Assembly (NCBI RefSeq): GCF_000208745.1
Contig: NC_030851.1
Span: 15,412,655-15,476,654, forward strand
Length of the DNA: 64,000 nt
Reading direction: 5' to 3'
Source of the DNA: Theobroma cacao
Lineage: Eukaryota > Streptophyta > Magnoliopsida > Malvales > Malvaceae
How positions within the stretch are numbered: position 1 is the first letter of the stretch; each line of letters starts with the position of its first letter. The notes under the pieces were generated by a model. That model ran no database searches, had not been told where the DNA came from, and was given only the letters and a program-made list of their open reading frames with translations. Positions 46,166 to 59,075 of the stretch are shown piece by piece. Both the position numbers and the translations under genes were made by a program.

Positions 46166-47711
46166 TCCATCTCCCTCACCACCGTCATCACCAGTAGGTG
46201 TACACTCACCCTGCACATGCACGGTTGCATTTTGTCACACAATGTACCATTTATGACATAGTATATATATATATATATATCAATATTATACAAAAACACA
46301 TGGATTCATAACACTATCCATTTCATAACATAAAAACATTTCATAAGGGCTTGTTCCCGTGCAAGTTTTTGAAGAAAAACCAATAAAACGTTTTAGGAGA
46401 TTCATTCAAACATAAATGTGTATATCCCAAAACATTTTAATGTAAGTTCACTCACCGGTATTTGTTGAACCTTTAATCGACTCTAACCTCACTAATGGTC
46501 CAAATAGGGCTAAGGGGCCTTGTTGGAACCTATCACACACAAAAGCATCATAGCCAATCCAATTTACATTAATATCACTCCAAAAGTTGTTTCCCAAATC
46601 AAGCTTCAATAGCCCTTCCTATCTATCTTCCAATTACCATTTGATTTGCAATTTCGTTTCTCTACTTTAGTAACACTAAAAATAGATAAACAATATTAGT
46701 AAATAACACAACTCATAACTCTAATTACTAGCCATCATCAACAACTTAAAACCAGTCCTAATTCATCACTCACCTTGGTGATTGTAATGAAATTCTTCCC
46801 AAAAGTCCTCAAGCTAACATGAAACCTCTCTTTCTCTCTTTACAAAGTTCAGCTGGTGAGAGAAAGTATTGAAGAAAGACTTTTAAGGGTTTGTTTAAGG
46901 TGAAGGAGTAAAAGAGTATGAAAAACCCTACAACATGTTGTGTAAAGCATGAAAATTAAGGTTAGTTTGAGAGAGTGATGGAAGCTTGAGAGAAGCTTTC
47001 ATGAAAGAGGAGAGAAACGTGAGATGGGAGGAGGAAGAAGAAGAAGTTGCTGGAGAATTGTAAAAGCTGCTGGAAAAGATGAGATCTTTATAGTTAAAGC
47101 TTATCTAATTTCTCATGCAATTACAATAATGCCCTTAACAACGCCACTTGTCTTCCTCTTTTTCTTGTGAAATCTTTTTACTATTTTAATACTAGGAAGA
47201 GGTCCAAAATCCTTTGAAATAGGTCTCTAAAATAGCCCCTAAAAGCCCTAGCTTCAAAAATCCCATAAACTTGTTATTTGTGGAAATTACGGTAAGAGCC
47301 ACGACTCTCAATTTCCAACGTCGCGGAGCTCAAAAGTTCTGCCAAATTCTGTTCCTTTGGCATAGTACTTTCACTTCAACAATGAATTTGACCATCTTCC
47401 TGCCAGAACTGGGCAAAGTGGTAAACACCAAAGTTGTAGCCCTACCTCTTAGCTTTCTAATGGTCTAAAAATCATGTTATTTCAGCTCGTGTATTGAGAG
47501 ATATACTTGAATAACCGAAACATATGCAAATAGAGCAACAGTCCATTGTGCACCTTTCTTCACCAATTGAAATTATTTTTGATCCTACTCCTATAAAAAC
47601 ATAAAATAAATATAAATATCATAAAACTAGCATTGTTAGCCACCATATCAAGGTACAGGGTACTACAAATACCTCTCTCAATTAATTTTGTCAAGTCCAG
47701 CTCTATTATAT

Positions 47712-47783
47712 ACTTGCCATGTCATTCATGTGCTTGATAGGATGTTTACTTGCCATGTCATTCATGTGCTTGATAGGATGTTT
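47712..47783. repeat. Perfect 36-bp tandem duplication
   Basis: Two identical 36-bp copies beginning ACTTGCCATGTCATTCATG (47712-47747 and 47748-47783), near the start of the solo LTR. Confidence 0.95.
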
Positions 47784-48703
47784 GCATAAGTGAATGTATC
47801 GAAAAATCGTTAAAAGTCGGTATTATACCTAGTGGTACAATTAAGTTGATTAAAGCCTCGAACTAGGCCAAATAAAGATTTTACGATGTATTTGAGAGTT
47901 ATTGAACCTTAGAATGTCTTAATATGGTGATTTAGAGTTCACGGAATGATTTGGAGTCCAATCAGGAATTTTCATAACGTAAGGGCAAAATGGTCATTTT
48001 GCCACCCAAAGGCAAAATTGGACTGTTAGATGAGATTTTTGACCAAGTTTGACTATTTGGAGCATAATTTGAAATTTTGGAGTGAAAGTTTTCAATTCTG
48101 ACATTTTTCGAGTATAAGGGCAAAACAGTCATTTCACGTATCCATGAGGACATAATTGAAATTTTACACCACCATGACACTTGTCAAGCCTATGAATTTC
48201 ACCTATTATCACTTTATACTTTGGATAATTATGGGATTACAGGTGGTGGTGAGAAATTGCTTAATGGTTAAGTATTAAGCATGCACCAATTACATGGTGA
48301 CACGTGGCAAATTTTAATCCTCTTATAATTCCCTTTAACAACCAGCACACACCCCTCCCAAATCACTCTCTCTTGGTCGACCAAAGCAAAGAAGAAATAG
48401 AAAAGAATAGAAACAAACCCTAGAGAGGAAAATTCAAGAGAAATTTGTGAAATTTGTGAAATTTCAAAGGACAAAATAATCAAAGGTAAGATTTTTCAAT
48501 TTTAGCTTAAGATATACCTTTCCCATGCTCTTTTTTTCATTTTCCATAGTTGAAACTCAAGATTTCATGCAGGAAAGTTTGCTAGCTGAACCTAGGGGGA
48601 GACGTTTTGATCACGAGTTTTGTTAGATATCATGCTATATACGTGTGTTTAGTTGTTTTGTGATACTCAGTGTGAAAAACAAGCATGAAAACCACATGTT
48701 CTT

Positions 48704-50836
48704 TGTCACGACCCGAAACTCCCATCGAGCCCGTGACAACCGCCACGACGTCTCAATCGATATTCATTACCCGGAATGTCAACCGAAACCTCGTAAGGCT
48801 TTAATATCAGCTTCTCATTTCCCCTGTGGGTAACTGTTTCCAAATACCACATTCTTAAAGATTTTAAACTGTTTCCAACTTAAACAAATAAAATAATAAT
48901 TTCTGCCTCACAAGGGTATTTTGGTCATTTATCCCAAAAATCTCAAAATCATCTAAAAATATAGTATGTAAGTGGAAAACACATATTTCATAATCAAAAA
49001 TAATTTTGGATGTCTAAAACATTCGTTTAAAATGGAATTATGACTGTTATAATAAAATAAAAATATTAAATAAAATATTCAATTTTCACATAAAACGATA
49101 TTTTAAGAACACTGCATAAATAATTTTTATAGCATAAAAGCAAAATAAATTCTTACATACCGTAATACAGATAACCAAAGTATAGAATTTAATTTACAGT
49201 GACACGTGGGCCCACGAATGACCAAAAGTATCAAAAGAAATGAACCTACAGTCTTTGGATGTGGCAAGTTCAACTGTAATCCTCGCCGATATCAGTTATC
49301 TACAATCTATTCTGAGCCTGAAATGGGTGGAAATGAGGGTGGTGAGATTATAAAATCCCAGTGAGTAAACAAACATCACTCAAAATATCTAAAGTCGAGT
49401 AAAAGGAGACTATTAAAACATTTCATCAAACTGTAATTTATCATCTTTCAACTTATTTCAACCAGATGAAATCAATTTATTTAAAGCAAGTAATCAGTAT
49501 GGCTTATGAATTTCTTAAAAAGCTTGGCTCATGTCAAAAATTATTATCATACTCAGTTATCTAAGATACCTTGGCCGAGGGCTATCCCAACTAAGTCCAC
49601 CAAGGCTATTAGAAAGTCGTGTTTCTATTCTGAAAGCATAACCGCTCCTTGGCGTTGGCCAAGTTCCCCTTCACGTGATGGTTTGGCGTGAAGTGAACTT
49701 TAAAGTTATACCTCGAGAGTTACCCTACTCGCCTCTCCAATCGAGGTAAAAATATAACAGGATTCCGTGCCACTCTAATAGGCTAGTCCACAGAACCCAG
49801 CCCACTGCAGCAGGTCAAACCCACCATGCAATAAAATTTTGACAGCATGACAGGGCTAATATATTACTACTCAGCCTGCAAGGGTAAAATAAAGCAATTC
49901 ATACAATTCATAAAAAACGCAGCCCAGCCAATCATGCCAATACAATAACATAAGCCATTAATTCAATTTTAAATTTACAACATATCAGTGGTCTTCAATT
50001 ACTCTTTTTTCAAAATCGTTATTTCGTTTCAAGGCAATTTATAAAATATTTTCATTTAAACTCATTTTGTTTACAAAACATAAAAATTTACCATTTGAAC
50101 TCATTTTCATAAAATTCACCAAAATCGAATAAAAACATACTTTAGATAATTAAAATGATGGTAAGGTTACTCACCGTGTCTAGAGTGGGGATTTTTGAAA
50201 TACTCAGACTATTGATCCTCGGGTGCAATTCCCTTGCCTTTATCGGAGGACTCACCACCTTGACACAGTACAAAATCGAGAAATTCACCACATTGGTACT
50301 AAATTGAAATTAAACTAATTTAAACTACTAATGCTTGATATGGAATGCAAAAATGTCTAAATTTTTGCCTAAACGCAGTGTTAGCCTATTTCGATCTTTT
50401 ACCATATGAAATGCAAAATTACGATTTTGCCCCTACACTCTAGAAATCACTGGAATTAAACTTTTTCACTGCCAAACCCTCAAATTATACTCCAATAAGT
50501 CAAATGGGGCGAAAAAAAAATTCTTTTCTAAAAATTCCCATTGTGTCCGTAGGTGGCAAATGACCATTTTACCCCTAGACAGTAAAAATTTCGGTTTGAC
50601 TCCAAATTGTTCCTCGAACTCCAAATCACCATATTAAACCATTCTGGGACTTTAATATTCTTAATTTCATTTTAAATTCTCTATTTGATCTAGTTCGAGA
50701 CTTAAATTAACTTAATTGTACCATTTGGTACATTGTCGTCTTTTAACGATTTTTCTTTCAGGGCTTTCCAAGTATGCAAGCATATTGTCAATCATATGAA
50801 TGACATGGAAAGTATTTTATAAGGTCGGGCTTGACA
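48704..50836 (-). repeat. 3' LTR of the mini-Gag element
   Basis: Aligns without net length change to 54800-56932. In the first ~300 bp I count roughly 16 differences; further in they become sparser. Confidence 0.92.
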
Positions 50837-50880
50837 ACACTACCCCCCTTAAAATAAAATTTTGACCTCAAAATTTCATG
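50837..50880 (-). promoter_or_regulatory. Polypurine tract and adjoining palindrome
   Basis: Minus strand AAGGGGGGTAGTGT borders the 3' LTR. Next to it AAATTTTGAGGTCAAAATTT repeats the palindrome at 9400 of the full-length Tekay element. Confidence 0.8.
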
Positions 50881-53838
50881 TACTGAACTCAGAGAAAATG
50901 TGGGGGTATTGTTTTCTCATCTAATGCTCGACTTCTTATGTCTTCCCCTTTATAGGGAATTTCGATTTGTTCACCTCATTTACCTCCAATTCAACTCAAG
51001 TACTTCGCTTATGTCTATTATTATCCTTTAAAATCAGATCAACAATAACCTTCACAATTATGATCTCTTATATTGAGACATTAAGCATGCTTCTATTACT
51101 ATCATTAAGCTTGAACCATAACTCCATCTCAATCATACCAATTTCGATCGCATTTTATTCTTATTTAGGTATACCAATCACTATCTTATTACTTCATTCC
51201 ATATCAAACTTCTCGACTTTCATTCATTCATCCTATCCTCATACACTATTGTGTAGTTTACAACATCATTAACACGCCATACTCATTCCTGTACATATCC
51301 TCAGCGTTCAGGAAAATTAATGGCTTTAATTATTTCTACATATTTCATGTTTACTTTGCATTTAGGAAATTTCAATCTTCTTAATCCTATTAATCCATCT
51401 CATATGGCTTAATCGTACTATAGATTATATTCCCTTAACTATTTCTCCAAAATTCCTTAGGTCACCATAAATCGTCTTCTGATAAGATTCTTAATCGTTA
51501 CATTATCTATACAACTCATCAAATATATTGAGTTCAAATCTTGAACCACTAAAACCATTATTCATTTAGTTGGGTACATCACTACTCCACACATACATAT
51601 ACATATACATTCAAATGTCTATATTCCTCATTATGTATACGAGTCTCTATTTTCAAATGCCTTCAGACTAATTTCTCTTAATTCATTCCCATCCACAATC
51701 AAGATTCAATAGAATAAGCTTCATAATTCATACAAATTCTCATCATGCCTGTGCATAGTTCCTCATCATTTATATACTTATATTCTCTTCTTATCATTTC
51801 CAATTATATGCTTAAGTTTCCTTGTACTGTATATCATTGCATCACAATGTCATCTCCATTGAATTATAATCTATTATGCGTGTATGTTTTATAATCCCAT
51901 TGGTATCTCAAAAATTTATCTTGACTTGATCATTGCATCTTATGCAATACTACAATTCCTAAAAGTCATCCTTATTCCTCGATTATCCTTCATGTCTCCT
52001 ATATATTGTATCCTTATTGCATTTCGATATTGATTTGTCACTTAAAACTCAGATTCATTTGAATCATGTATGCCTCACGCATTTTCGAATTCCAATTCCC
52101 ATAATATATTAAGAAAGTTTCATTATCTGACTTCATTATCAAGGTTAACTTCTATCATCCTTTATTCCACTCTTTCATATGAATATAACATCATTCTTCC
52201 TTAACTAATTTACAAATTGTACTTGAAATTACAAGACTTGAAACTAAATTCTCCTCAAGTACTTTTTAATGTTAATACTTATACCACTCTCAGCTTATAG
52301 CTTCCTTTTTATAACTACATAACTTAGTGCTTGCTTTCACAAGATCCATGGCAGAACTTCTCTTGAGTATTTCCTTAGGGATATTTATTTTAAATTTATG
52401 TCTCACAACATATGATCATTTAACCCGTAACTTAGCCATTTGGCTCCTTAGCAAGTTTCAAAGTCACGCATCTTATGCCCATCATGTATAACTTATAATT
52501 CTTTCTCAAGGGCGTGTAAACATTCTTGAAACACTTAATCACTTATTTACTCTTTTATACACCAAGTATATCATTTCCATAAAGGCATGCCCAACTACTC
52601 ATGCTTCAATTTATCTCCATGGGTTTCTAGCATGTCACCTAGTTTACTTGTGTTGTTACTAATCCTTTCCTTTCAACAAGGTCAAGACAAGATCAGTATA
52701 TTCTCATAACAATATTCTATATAAACTCATTTGCTATATCATTATTGAAATCTTTATTTACATTTTCCTCACTTGCTATTGACATCTCTTATCAGTATCT
52801 CATACATTCATCTAACCTTTCGCTCGCTTCCTCTTTAGTCTTTAACAAGACTTAATCTCTTGTCTTCTTTATTTCTTAAGATTTGACTTCAATCATCATA
52901 TTATTCATCTTAACACTCCACATGTTAATTTATTTTTATGTAGCCATCTCAAAAATTCTCTAACTTTTCTTTCTCTTACATGCCAATATATATAAGGCAA
53001 TAATAAAAAAATAAAAAAAAAACTTTGCAATTTCACTCATCATCTTTATCTTAATACCTCCCAATGCACTTAAGACTCCAAACAACAAAGCTTAGCATGA
53101 AAACCAATGACCATTCTTCAACTCGTGAGTTTCATCTTCATGCCACTCTCAATTTGCTCTACTTTCTAGCCATTAGGGGTTCTTAACGTGACAGCGTTTG
53201 ATAGTCAGTACTGTGGCGTTGCAACGGTTTGAATTCACTTTATCTTAGCAACTCTTCCACCTTTAAAGCTACTACCTCAATTATTCACAATCGTGTGGCT
53301 TCCCTTCGAGTCTATACCACAATTAGCAAGACTAACTTTCTATCACAAGTGTGAAATCAAAACATTGATTTAACGTTGTTTTTTTTTTGCCACTAGCATT
53401 CATATATCTTTACCATAACATTTAATACGAGTTTGCTTAAGCAAAGATCTCCAAATTTATTCATAGCTACATGTATCTCAAATTGCTCATCACTTATCAT
53501 CAGTCAATAAATCCCACTCGAAAATACCCTTTCCATATTGTATAGTGATTTCACCATATAGCATCACTGCACGATGTTCCTCCATTCTACTATCATGGAT
53601 ACTCCATAGAAATTAATTAAAAGATTTACGTACCCTAACTAATGCTAATTCCATTTAATCATATCTTAAATACTTCAAACTTGTAAATTACAACTCCAAA
53701 TGTATGTCCATATATTGATAATCTTTATATATTTCATGAGCATGAAAACTACAACTTACAAACTAGCTTTCTATCATACGTACTTTATTAGAGCACTAAT
53801 TTCAACTTATTTAATCTACCCTTGGTGGTATGTCAAAA
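50881..53838 (-). other. Non-coding interior downstream of mini-gag
   Basis: Three kb of AT-rich, plus-strand pyrimidine-leaning DNA. No RT, integrase or protease motif on the minus strand. The 101-codon plus-strand ORF at 50967 is low-complexity Leu/Ser/Ile and taken as chance. Confidence 0.65.
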
Positions 53839-54606
53839 TCATCCCTGTCTCGGTTGCAATCCAGAGGAATCTCTCCTCTGTATATCCGTATGAGCTGGTG
53901 GAGATGGAGCAGCTACCGTAGCCCGTCCTAACTGTGGACAATCTCTCCTAATGTGACCCAGTTGATCACAATGAAAACATCGTGCAGGCCCTCTGCACGG
54001 CCCAACATGATAATTCCCACAATTTCTGCATCTACGTGAACTTCCTGAAACAGAGGAGTTTTTGCCCCTGTTTGGTGGCTGACTAGAAGATACACTTAGA
54101 CTTCTCCTTTTTGCTAACTCAGCTCGCAGACTCTTATTTTCATTCGCAAGCTTCTCGGCTCTTAAAGCCATTCGCACCACCTCTTTAGCCACGGTTGCGT
54201 CCGACTCACCCATAAAAGAAACACAACTATGTTGCCTAGCCTCTTTAAGCTTCTTAGAATCAGAAACATCCAGCACTGGTGGTGGGACAGGAGGTGGGGA
54301 TGGTGGTACTGAAGGAGCAGCCAGAGGAACTGTAGGAAGAGCTTGACCAGCTTGAGCCTGGCCAGCAATAGCAGTAAAGAAGGCTGCTAATGCCTGAACT
54401 GCCTCAAGAGGCATAGCAGGAATACTAGTAAGTGGTAGAGGAGGTGGAGGATGTGGAGGAGTCTTGGTTTGTTCAGCAGCAGGTGCTGCCCGAATGGTGG
54501 ATGCAGTCAATTCCTCCTCTATTGCACCTAACTGACGACGTTGGAAACGACCTCTTCCCCTTCCAGCTGATCTAGTGAAAGGTGGTTGTTCGCGTCGAGG
54601 AGACAT
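53839..54606 (-). CDS. Mini-Gag: capsid core deleted, nucleocapsid kept
   Basis: An uninterrupted 255-codon ORF begins MSPRREQPPFTRSAGRGRGR, matching the gag start at 4530. In order: basic N-terminus (1-30), Ala/Pro-rich low complexity (about 40-115, PPPPLPL and PPSPPPVPPP), SKKLKEARQHSCVSFMGESD, then directly VVRMALRAEKLANENKSLRA (coiled coil), a basic Ser-rich linker, CRNCGNYHVGPC and the zinc knuckle CFHCDQLGHIRRDC. The full-length relative has about 140 further residues between GESDAT and VVxMAL, covering the Gag core (ARTWW, FDGQYY). The cut is in frame at both sides. The ORF ends RRDSSGLQPRQG before any protease. Without the capsid core it probably cannot build particles, but could bind RNA. 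That this ORF stayed open is notable. Confidence 0.85.
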   Translation of the reverse strand: MSPRREQPPFTRSAGRGRGRFQRRQLGAIEEELTASTIRAAPAAEQTKTPPHPPPPLPLTSIPAMPLEAVQALAAFFTAIAGQAQAGQALPTVPLAAPSVPPSPPPVPPPVLDVSDSKKLKEARQHSCVSFMGESDATVAKEVVRMALRAEKLANENKSLRAELAKRRSLSVSSSQPPNRGKNSSVSGSSRRCRNCGNYHVGPCRGPARCFHCDQLGHIRRDCPQLGRATVAAPSPPAHTDIQRRDSSGLQPRQG

Positions 54607-54780
54607 AATAATCTATAATAGGGAACAAAGTGAGTTTAGGCAACCTCAGGCTCTATATGCTTATGCATGTATTTTATTCAACCTAACCTAACTTAACTCG
54701 GGGCCACACTGACACTGTAAATTTTTAAAACAGTTTTAAAATAACTTAAAACCCTAAAACTCTAATCTTTAAAATCAAAA

Positions 54781-54792
54781 GCTCTGATACCA
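54781..54792 (-). promoter_or_regulatory. Primer binding site, mini-Gag element
   Basis: Minus strand TGGTATCAGAGC, exact initiator tRNA-Met complement, seven bases from the 5' LTR. Confidence 0.9.
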
Positions 54793-54799
54793 ACTTAAT

Positions 54800-56932
54800 T
54801 GTCACGACCCGGAACCCCCATCGAGCCCGTCACAACCGCCGCGACGTCTCAATCGACATTCATTACTCGGAATGTCAACCGGAACCTCGCAAGTTTTTAA
54901 TATCAGCTTCTCATTTCCCCTATGGGTAACTGTTTCCAAATACCACATTCTAAAAGATTTTAAACTGTTTCCAACTTAAACAAATAAAATAATAATTTCT
55001 GTCTCACAGGGGTATTTTGGTCATTTATCCCAAAAATCTCAAAATCATCTAAAAATATAGTATGTAACTGGATAACACATATTTCATAATCAAAAATAAT
55101 TTTGGATGTCTAAAACATTCGTTTAAAATGGAATTATGACTGTTATAATAAAATAAAAATATTAAATAAAATATTCAATTTTCACATAAAACGATATTTT
55201 AAGAACACTGCATAAATAATTTTTATAGCATAAAAGCAAAATAAATTCTTACATACCGTAATACAGATAATCAAAGTATAGAATTTAATTTACAGTGACA
55301 CGTGGGCCCACAAATGACCAAAAGTATCAAAAGAAATGAACCTATAGTCTTTGGATGTGGCAAGTTCAACTATAATTCTTGGCGATATCAGTTATCTACA
55401 ATCTATTCTGAGCCTGAAATGGGTGGAAATGAGGGTGGTGAGATTATAAAATCCTAGTGAGTAAACAAACATCACTCAAAATATCTAAAGTCGAGCAAAA
55501 GGAGACTATTAAAACATTTCATCAAATTGTAATTTATCATCTTTCAACTTATTTCAACCAGATGCAATCAATTTATTTAAAGCAAGTAATCAGTATGGCT
55601 TATGAATTTCTTAAAAAGCTTGGCTCATGCCAAAAATTATTATCATACTCAGTTATCTAAGATACCTTGGCCGAGGGCTATCCCAACTAAGTCCACCAAG
55701 GCTATTAGAAAGTCGTGTTTTTATTTTGAAAACATAGTCGTTCCTTGACGTTGGCCAAGTTCCCTTTCACGTGGTGGTTTGGCGTGAAGTGAACTTTAAA
55801 GTTATACCTCGGGAGTTACCCTACTCGCCTCTCCAACCAAGGTAAAAATATAACAAGATTTCGTGCCCCTCTAATAGGCTAGTCCACAGAACCTAGCCCA
55901 CTGCAGCAGGTCAAACCCACCATACAATAAAATTTTGACAGCATGACAAGGCTAATATATTTCTACTCAGCCTGCAAGGGTAAAATAAAGCAATTCATAC
56001 AATTCATAAATAACACAGTCCAGCCAGTCATGCCAATACAATAACATAAGCCATTAATTAAATTTTAAATTTACAACATATCAGTGGTCTCCAATTACTC
56101 TATTTTCAAAATCGTTATTTCGTTTCAAGACAATTTATAAAATATTTTCATTTAAACTCATTTTGTTTACAAAACATAAAAATTTACCATTTGAATTCAT
56201 TTTCATAAAATTCACCAAAATCGAATAAAAACATACTTTAGATAATTAAAATGATGGTAAGGTTACTCACCGTGTCTAGAGTGGGGATTTTTGAAATACT
56301 CAGACTATTGATCCTCGGGTGCAATTCCCTTGCCTTTGTCAGAGGACTCACCACCTTGACACAATACAAAATCGAGAAATTCACCACATTGGTACTAAAT
56401 TGAAATTAAACTAATTTAGACTACTAATGCATGATATGGAATGCAAAAATGTCTAAATTTTTGCCTAAACGCAGTGTTAGCCTATTTCGATCTTTTACCA
56501 TATGGAATGCAAAATTACGATTTTGCCCCTACACTCTAGAAATCACTAGAATTAAACTTTTTCACTGCCAAACCCTCAAATTATATTCCAATAAGTCAAA
56601 TGGGGCCAAAAAAAAATTCTTTTCTAAAAATTCCCATTGTGTCCCTAAGTGGTAAATGACCATTTTACCCCTAGACAGTAAAAATTTCGATTTAACTCCA
56701 AATTGATCCTCGAACTTCAAATCACCATATTAAACCATTCTGGGACTTTAATATTCTTAATTTCATTTTAAATTCTCTATTTGATCTAGTTCGAGACTTA
56801 AATTAACTTAATTGTACTGTTTGGTACATTGTCGTCTTTTAACGATTTTTCTTTCGGGGCTTTCCAAGTATGCAAGCATATTATCAATCATATGAATGAC
56901 ATGGAAAGTATTTTATAAGGTCAGGCTTTACA
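54800..56932 (-). repeat. 5' LTR of the mini-Gag element
   Basis: Starts TGTCACGACCCGGAACCCC, ends AGGTCAGGCTTTACA. 2133 bp, as the partner LTR. Confidence 0.92.
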
Positions 56933-59075
56933 ATCTTCATCAAACCCTCCTTGGCCGAAGTTACTAAAGGACACATTGATGATGAATTTTGTTATATCTC
57001 ATGTTATTTAGATTGTATTTGATGAATTGTGGTGCCGGATATTGAAAACGGTTATGGAAACGTATGGTTCCTTTAGTAAACGATTTGAACAATAATGAGA
57101 AAATCATAGTAAATGGACTTGGATTTGATTCCTAATAATATAGACGGATTTATTGGACTGTGTTGACACTGATTAGCAAGTTAGTCCGAAATCGGAATGA
57201 ATTTCGGTTACAATGAATTAAGTTACAATCAAGCTTATTGAGGTACTTTGGTGTATTTGGAATATTAGAAGTGTAATGAATATATTTGAAGTTGAATCGG
57301 ATCTTTTGGTTAATTCAACAGTGTATGGCTCGAGTTACGTCGAATACAAATTCAGTCCGATCATAATTGAACCCATGCAGAACACCGTCTTGAAGTGATT
57401 ATTTAGACAATTCTCATTCAATGTCATGCATTCATATAGAGCCTGAAATAGTTTTATAACAGTTTGGCACAAATATATTGAATTATGTGTCATGTATTAT
57501 ATATAGGTGGTGAGCCCTTTGATAAGGGTAAGGATATTGTGCCCGAGGACCAAGAATAGGAGTACTCCAAACTCCTGTTATTGTGAGTAATTAGACTTCA
57601 TCTTAACTATCTAAAGTAGCTTATACTCGTTTTTATGTTTTAAAGAAAAATGAATTTAAATTACAAACTATTATGTTTTATAATTGAAATGTTGATTAAA
57701 CGAAATGAGATTTATAACTTGTTTTGAAATTGAATACTGGTTTTGGAAATTGAGTAAGTGGAGACTGTATACTTGTGTTATATATATGTTTTGACATATG
57801 GTTTGAATTGATGGCTTATGACAATGTGATGGCAAGCATGGCTGGATTTGTGTTTGTGTGGAATATATGAACTGTTTTGCTTTGCTTTGACAGGCTGGTA
57901 ATATTATATTAGCCATGTCATGCTGTCAAAAATTTTATTGAATTGGTGGGTTATTTGATTAGCTTACTGCAGTGGGCGGATTTCTGTGGACCAACCTATT
58001 ATAGGGGCACGGTAAACCCCATTATATTTACCTTAGTATGAGAGGCGCAGAAGGTATCTCCTAAGGTAAAGTTAGAATTCACCTCACGCTGAACCACCAC
58101 GTGAGGGTGAAACTTAGCCAACGCCAAGGAACGACTGTGCTTTTAAATGTAAAAAATGAGTTTTATACTTATATGTTATTTTAACAGCCTTGGCAAACTC
58201 GGTTGGATGCCCGGGGTAAGGTATCACCAAGTGCAAGTTTTTGGCACGAGCCAAGTTTTTATGAGAATCATAACCCTAGTTGATTTTTATGAAATGAAAT
58301 TGATTTATGTGAAATGAAATGAGATTTGATGTTATGAATCATATTATGATGAGATATTTTAAATTGTCTCCATTTACTCGGCTTTAGATGTTTTAGATGA
58401 AATTTTCTTACTCATTGGGTTTATAAAAACTCACCCCTTCTTTTCACCCATTTCAGGCTCAAGGCAGTCTGTAGACCGTTGATTATGTCGAGGGTTTGCT
58501 TTTGGGTTTACACCCTTAGAAATCGCATGTCTATAGTCTTGTACATATATGTTTATTTTGGAGGCCCACATGTTATTGTAAAATATTTGTATACCTGGCT
58601 GCATGTGCCACTGTATGTATGAATTTATTTTGCTTTTATGCTACAAAAATTATTTACGCAGCGTTGTATAAATATTATTTTATAAGAAAATAGAATATTT
58701 TATTTAATATTTTTATTTAATTTGAATAGCTATAATTTCACTTTAAATTGATGAATTAGACAACGAAACTTATTTTTGGAAATGAAATGGATGCTTATTA
58801 CTCGTATATCATATTTTTACTAGGATTCGAAAATTTTGGGTAAAATGACCAAAATACCCCTGTGTAGTAGAAATTACTTTTTGATTGTTTTTGATTTGAA
58901 ATTGGTCTATATTTCTTTAAAACATGGTATTTAATAACTATTGCTCACAACGGAGAAGTAAAACTGATGCGAAAGCCTTGCGAGGTTTCAGTTGGCATTT
59001 CGAGTAATGAATGTCAATCGAGACATTGCGACGATTGTCACGGGCTCGATGGGAATTTCAGGTTGTGACAAATTT

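Larger units (their letters stand above)
38057..47667 (-). mobile_element. LARD-like non-autonomous element, family B LTRs
   Basis: LTRs 38057-40734 (2678 bp) and 44804-47667 (2864 bp including an N gap) start TGTCACA-CCCAATTTC and end GGTACTACA. The interior is about 4.07 kb. Minus orientation is set by the PBS at 44799-44788 and a PPT at 40735-40750. Flanks AATAT and AATAC form a 5-bp duplication with one mismatch. No Gag or Pol motif is visible inside on either strand, which is the definition of a LARD. It must rely on proteins of an autonomous relative. Confidence 0.82.
44804..47667 (-). repeat. 5' LTR of the LARD
   Basis: Starts TGTCACAACCCAATTTC, ends GGTACTACA. Contains the assembly gap at 45704-45800 in a TA repeat and a hairpin minisatellite at 45860-46165. 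Confidence 0.9.
48704..56932 (-). mobile_element. Non-autonomous Tekay-type element with mini-Gag
   Basis: LTRs 48704-50836 and 54800-56932 are both exactly 2133 bp, TGTCACGACCC...GGCTT-ACA. Flanks TTCTT and ATCTT match at four of five. The PBS TGGTATCAGAGC (minus, 54792-54781) is perfect. The interior (3963 bp) has one clean ORF (54606-53839) and no pol. Nested in the solo LTR 47689-59070. Confidence 0.88.
47689..59070 (+). mobile_element. Solo Tekay-type LTR, split by a nested element
   Basis: AATTT at 47684-47688 and 59071-59075 flanks TGTCAAGTCCAGCTC...GGTTGTGACA. The LTR occupies 47689-48703 and 56938-59070, about 3.1 kb in all, with 48704-56932 inserted. It resembles the LTR at 1494-4329 at both ends (GGTATTATACC-AG-GGTAC, CCTTGCGAGGTTTCAGTTGG). 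No interior of its own, so it is a solo LTR. Confidence 0.85.

Noticed and set aside
50967..51272. 101-codon Leu/Ser/Ile-rich ORF that looks membrane-like
   Set aside because: Antisense to the element, in pyrimidine-rich non-coding DNA that would favour such codons by composition.
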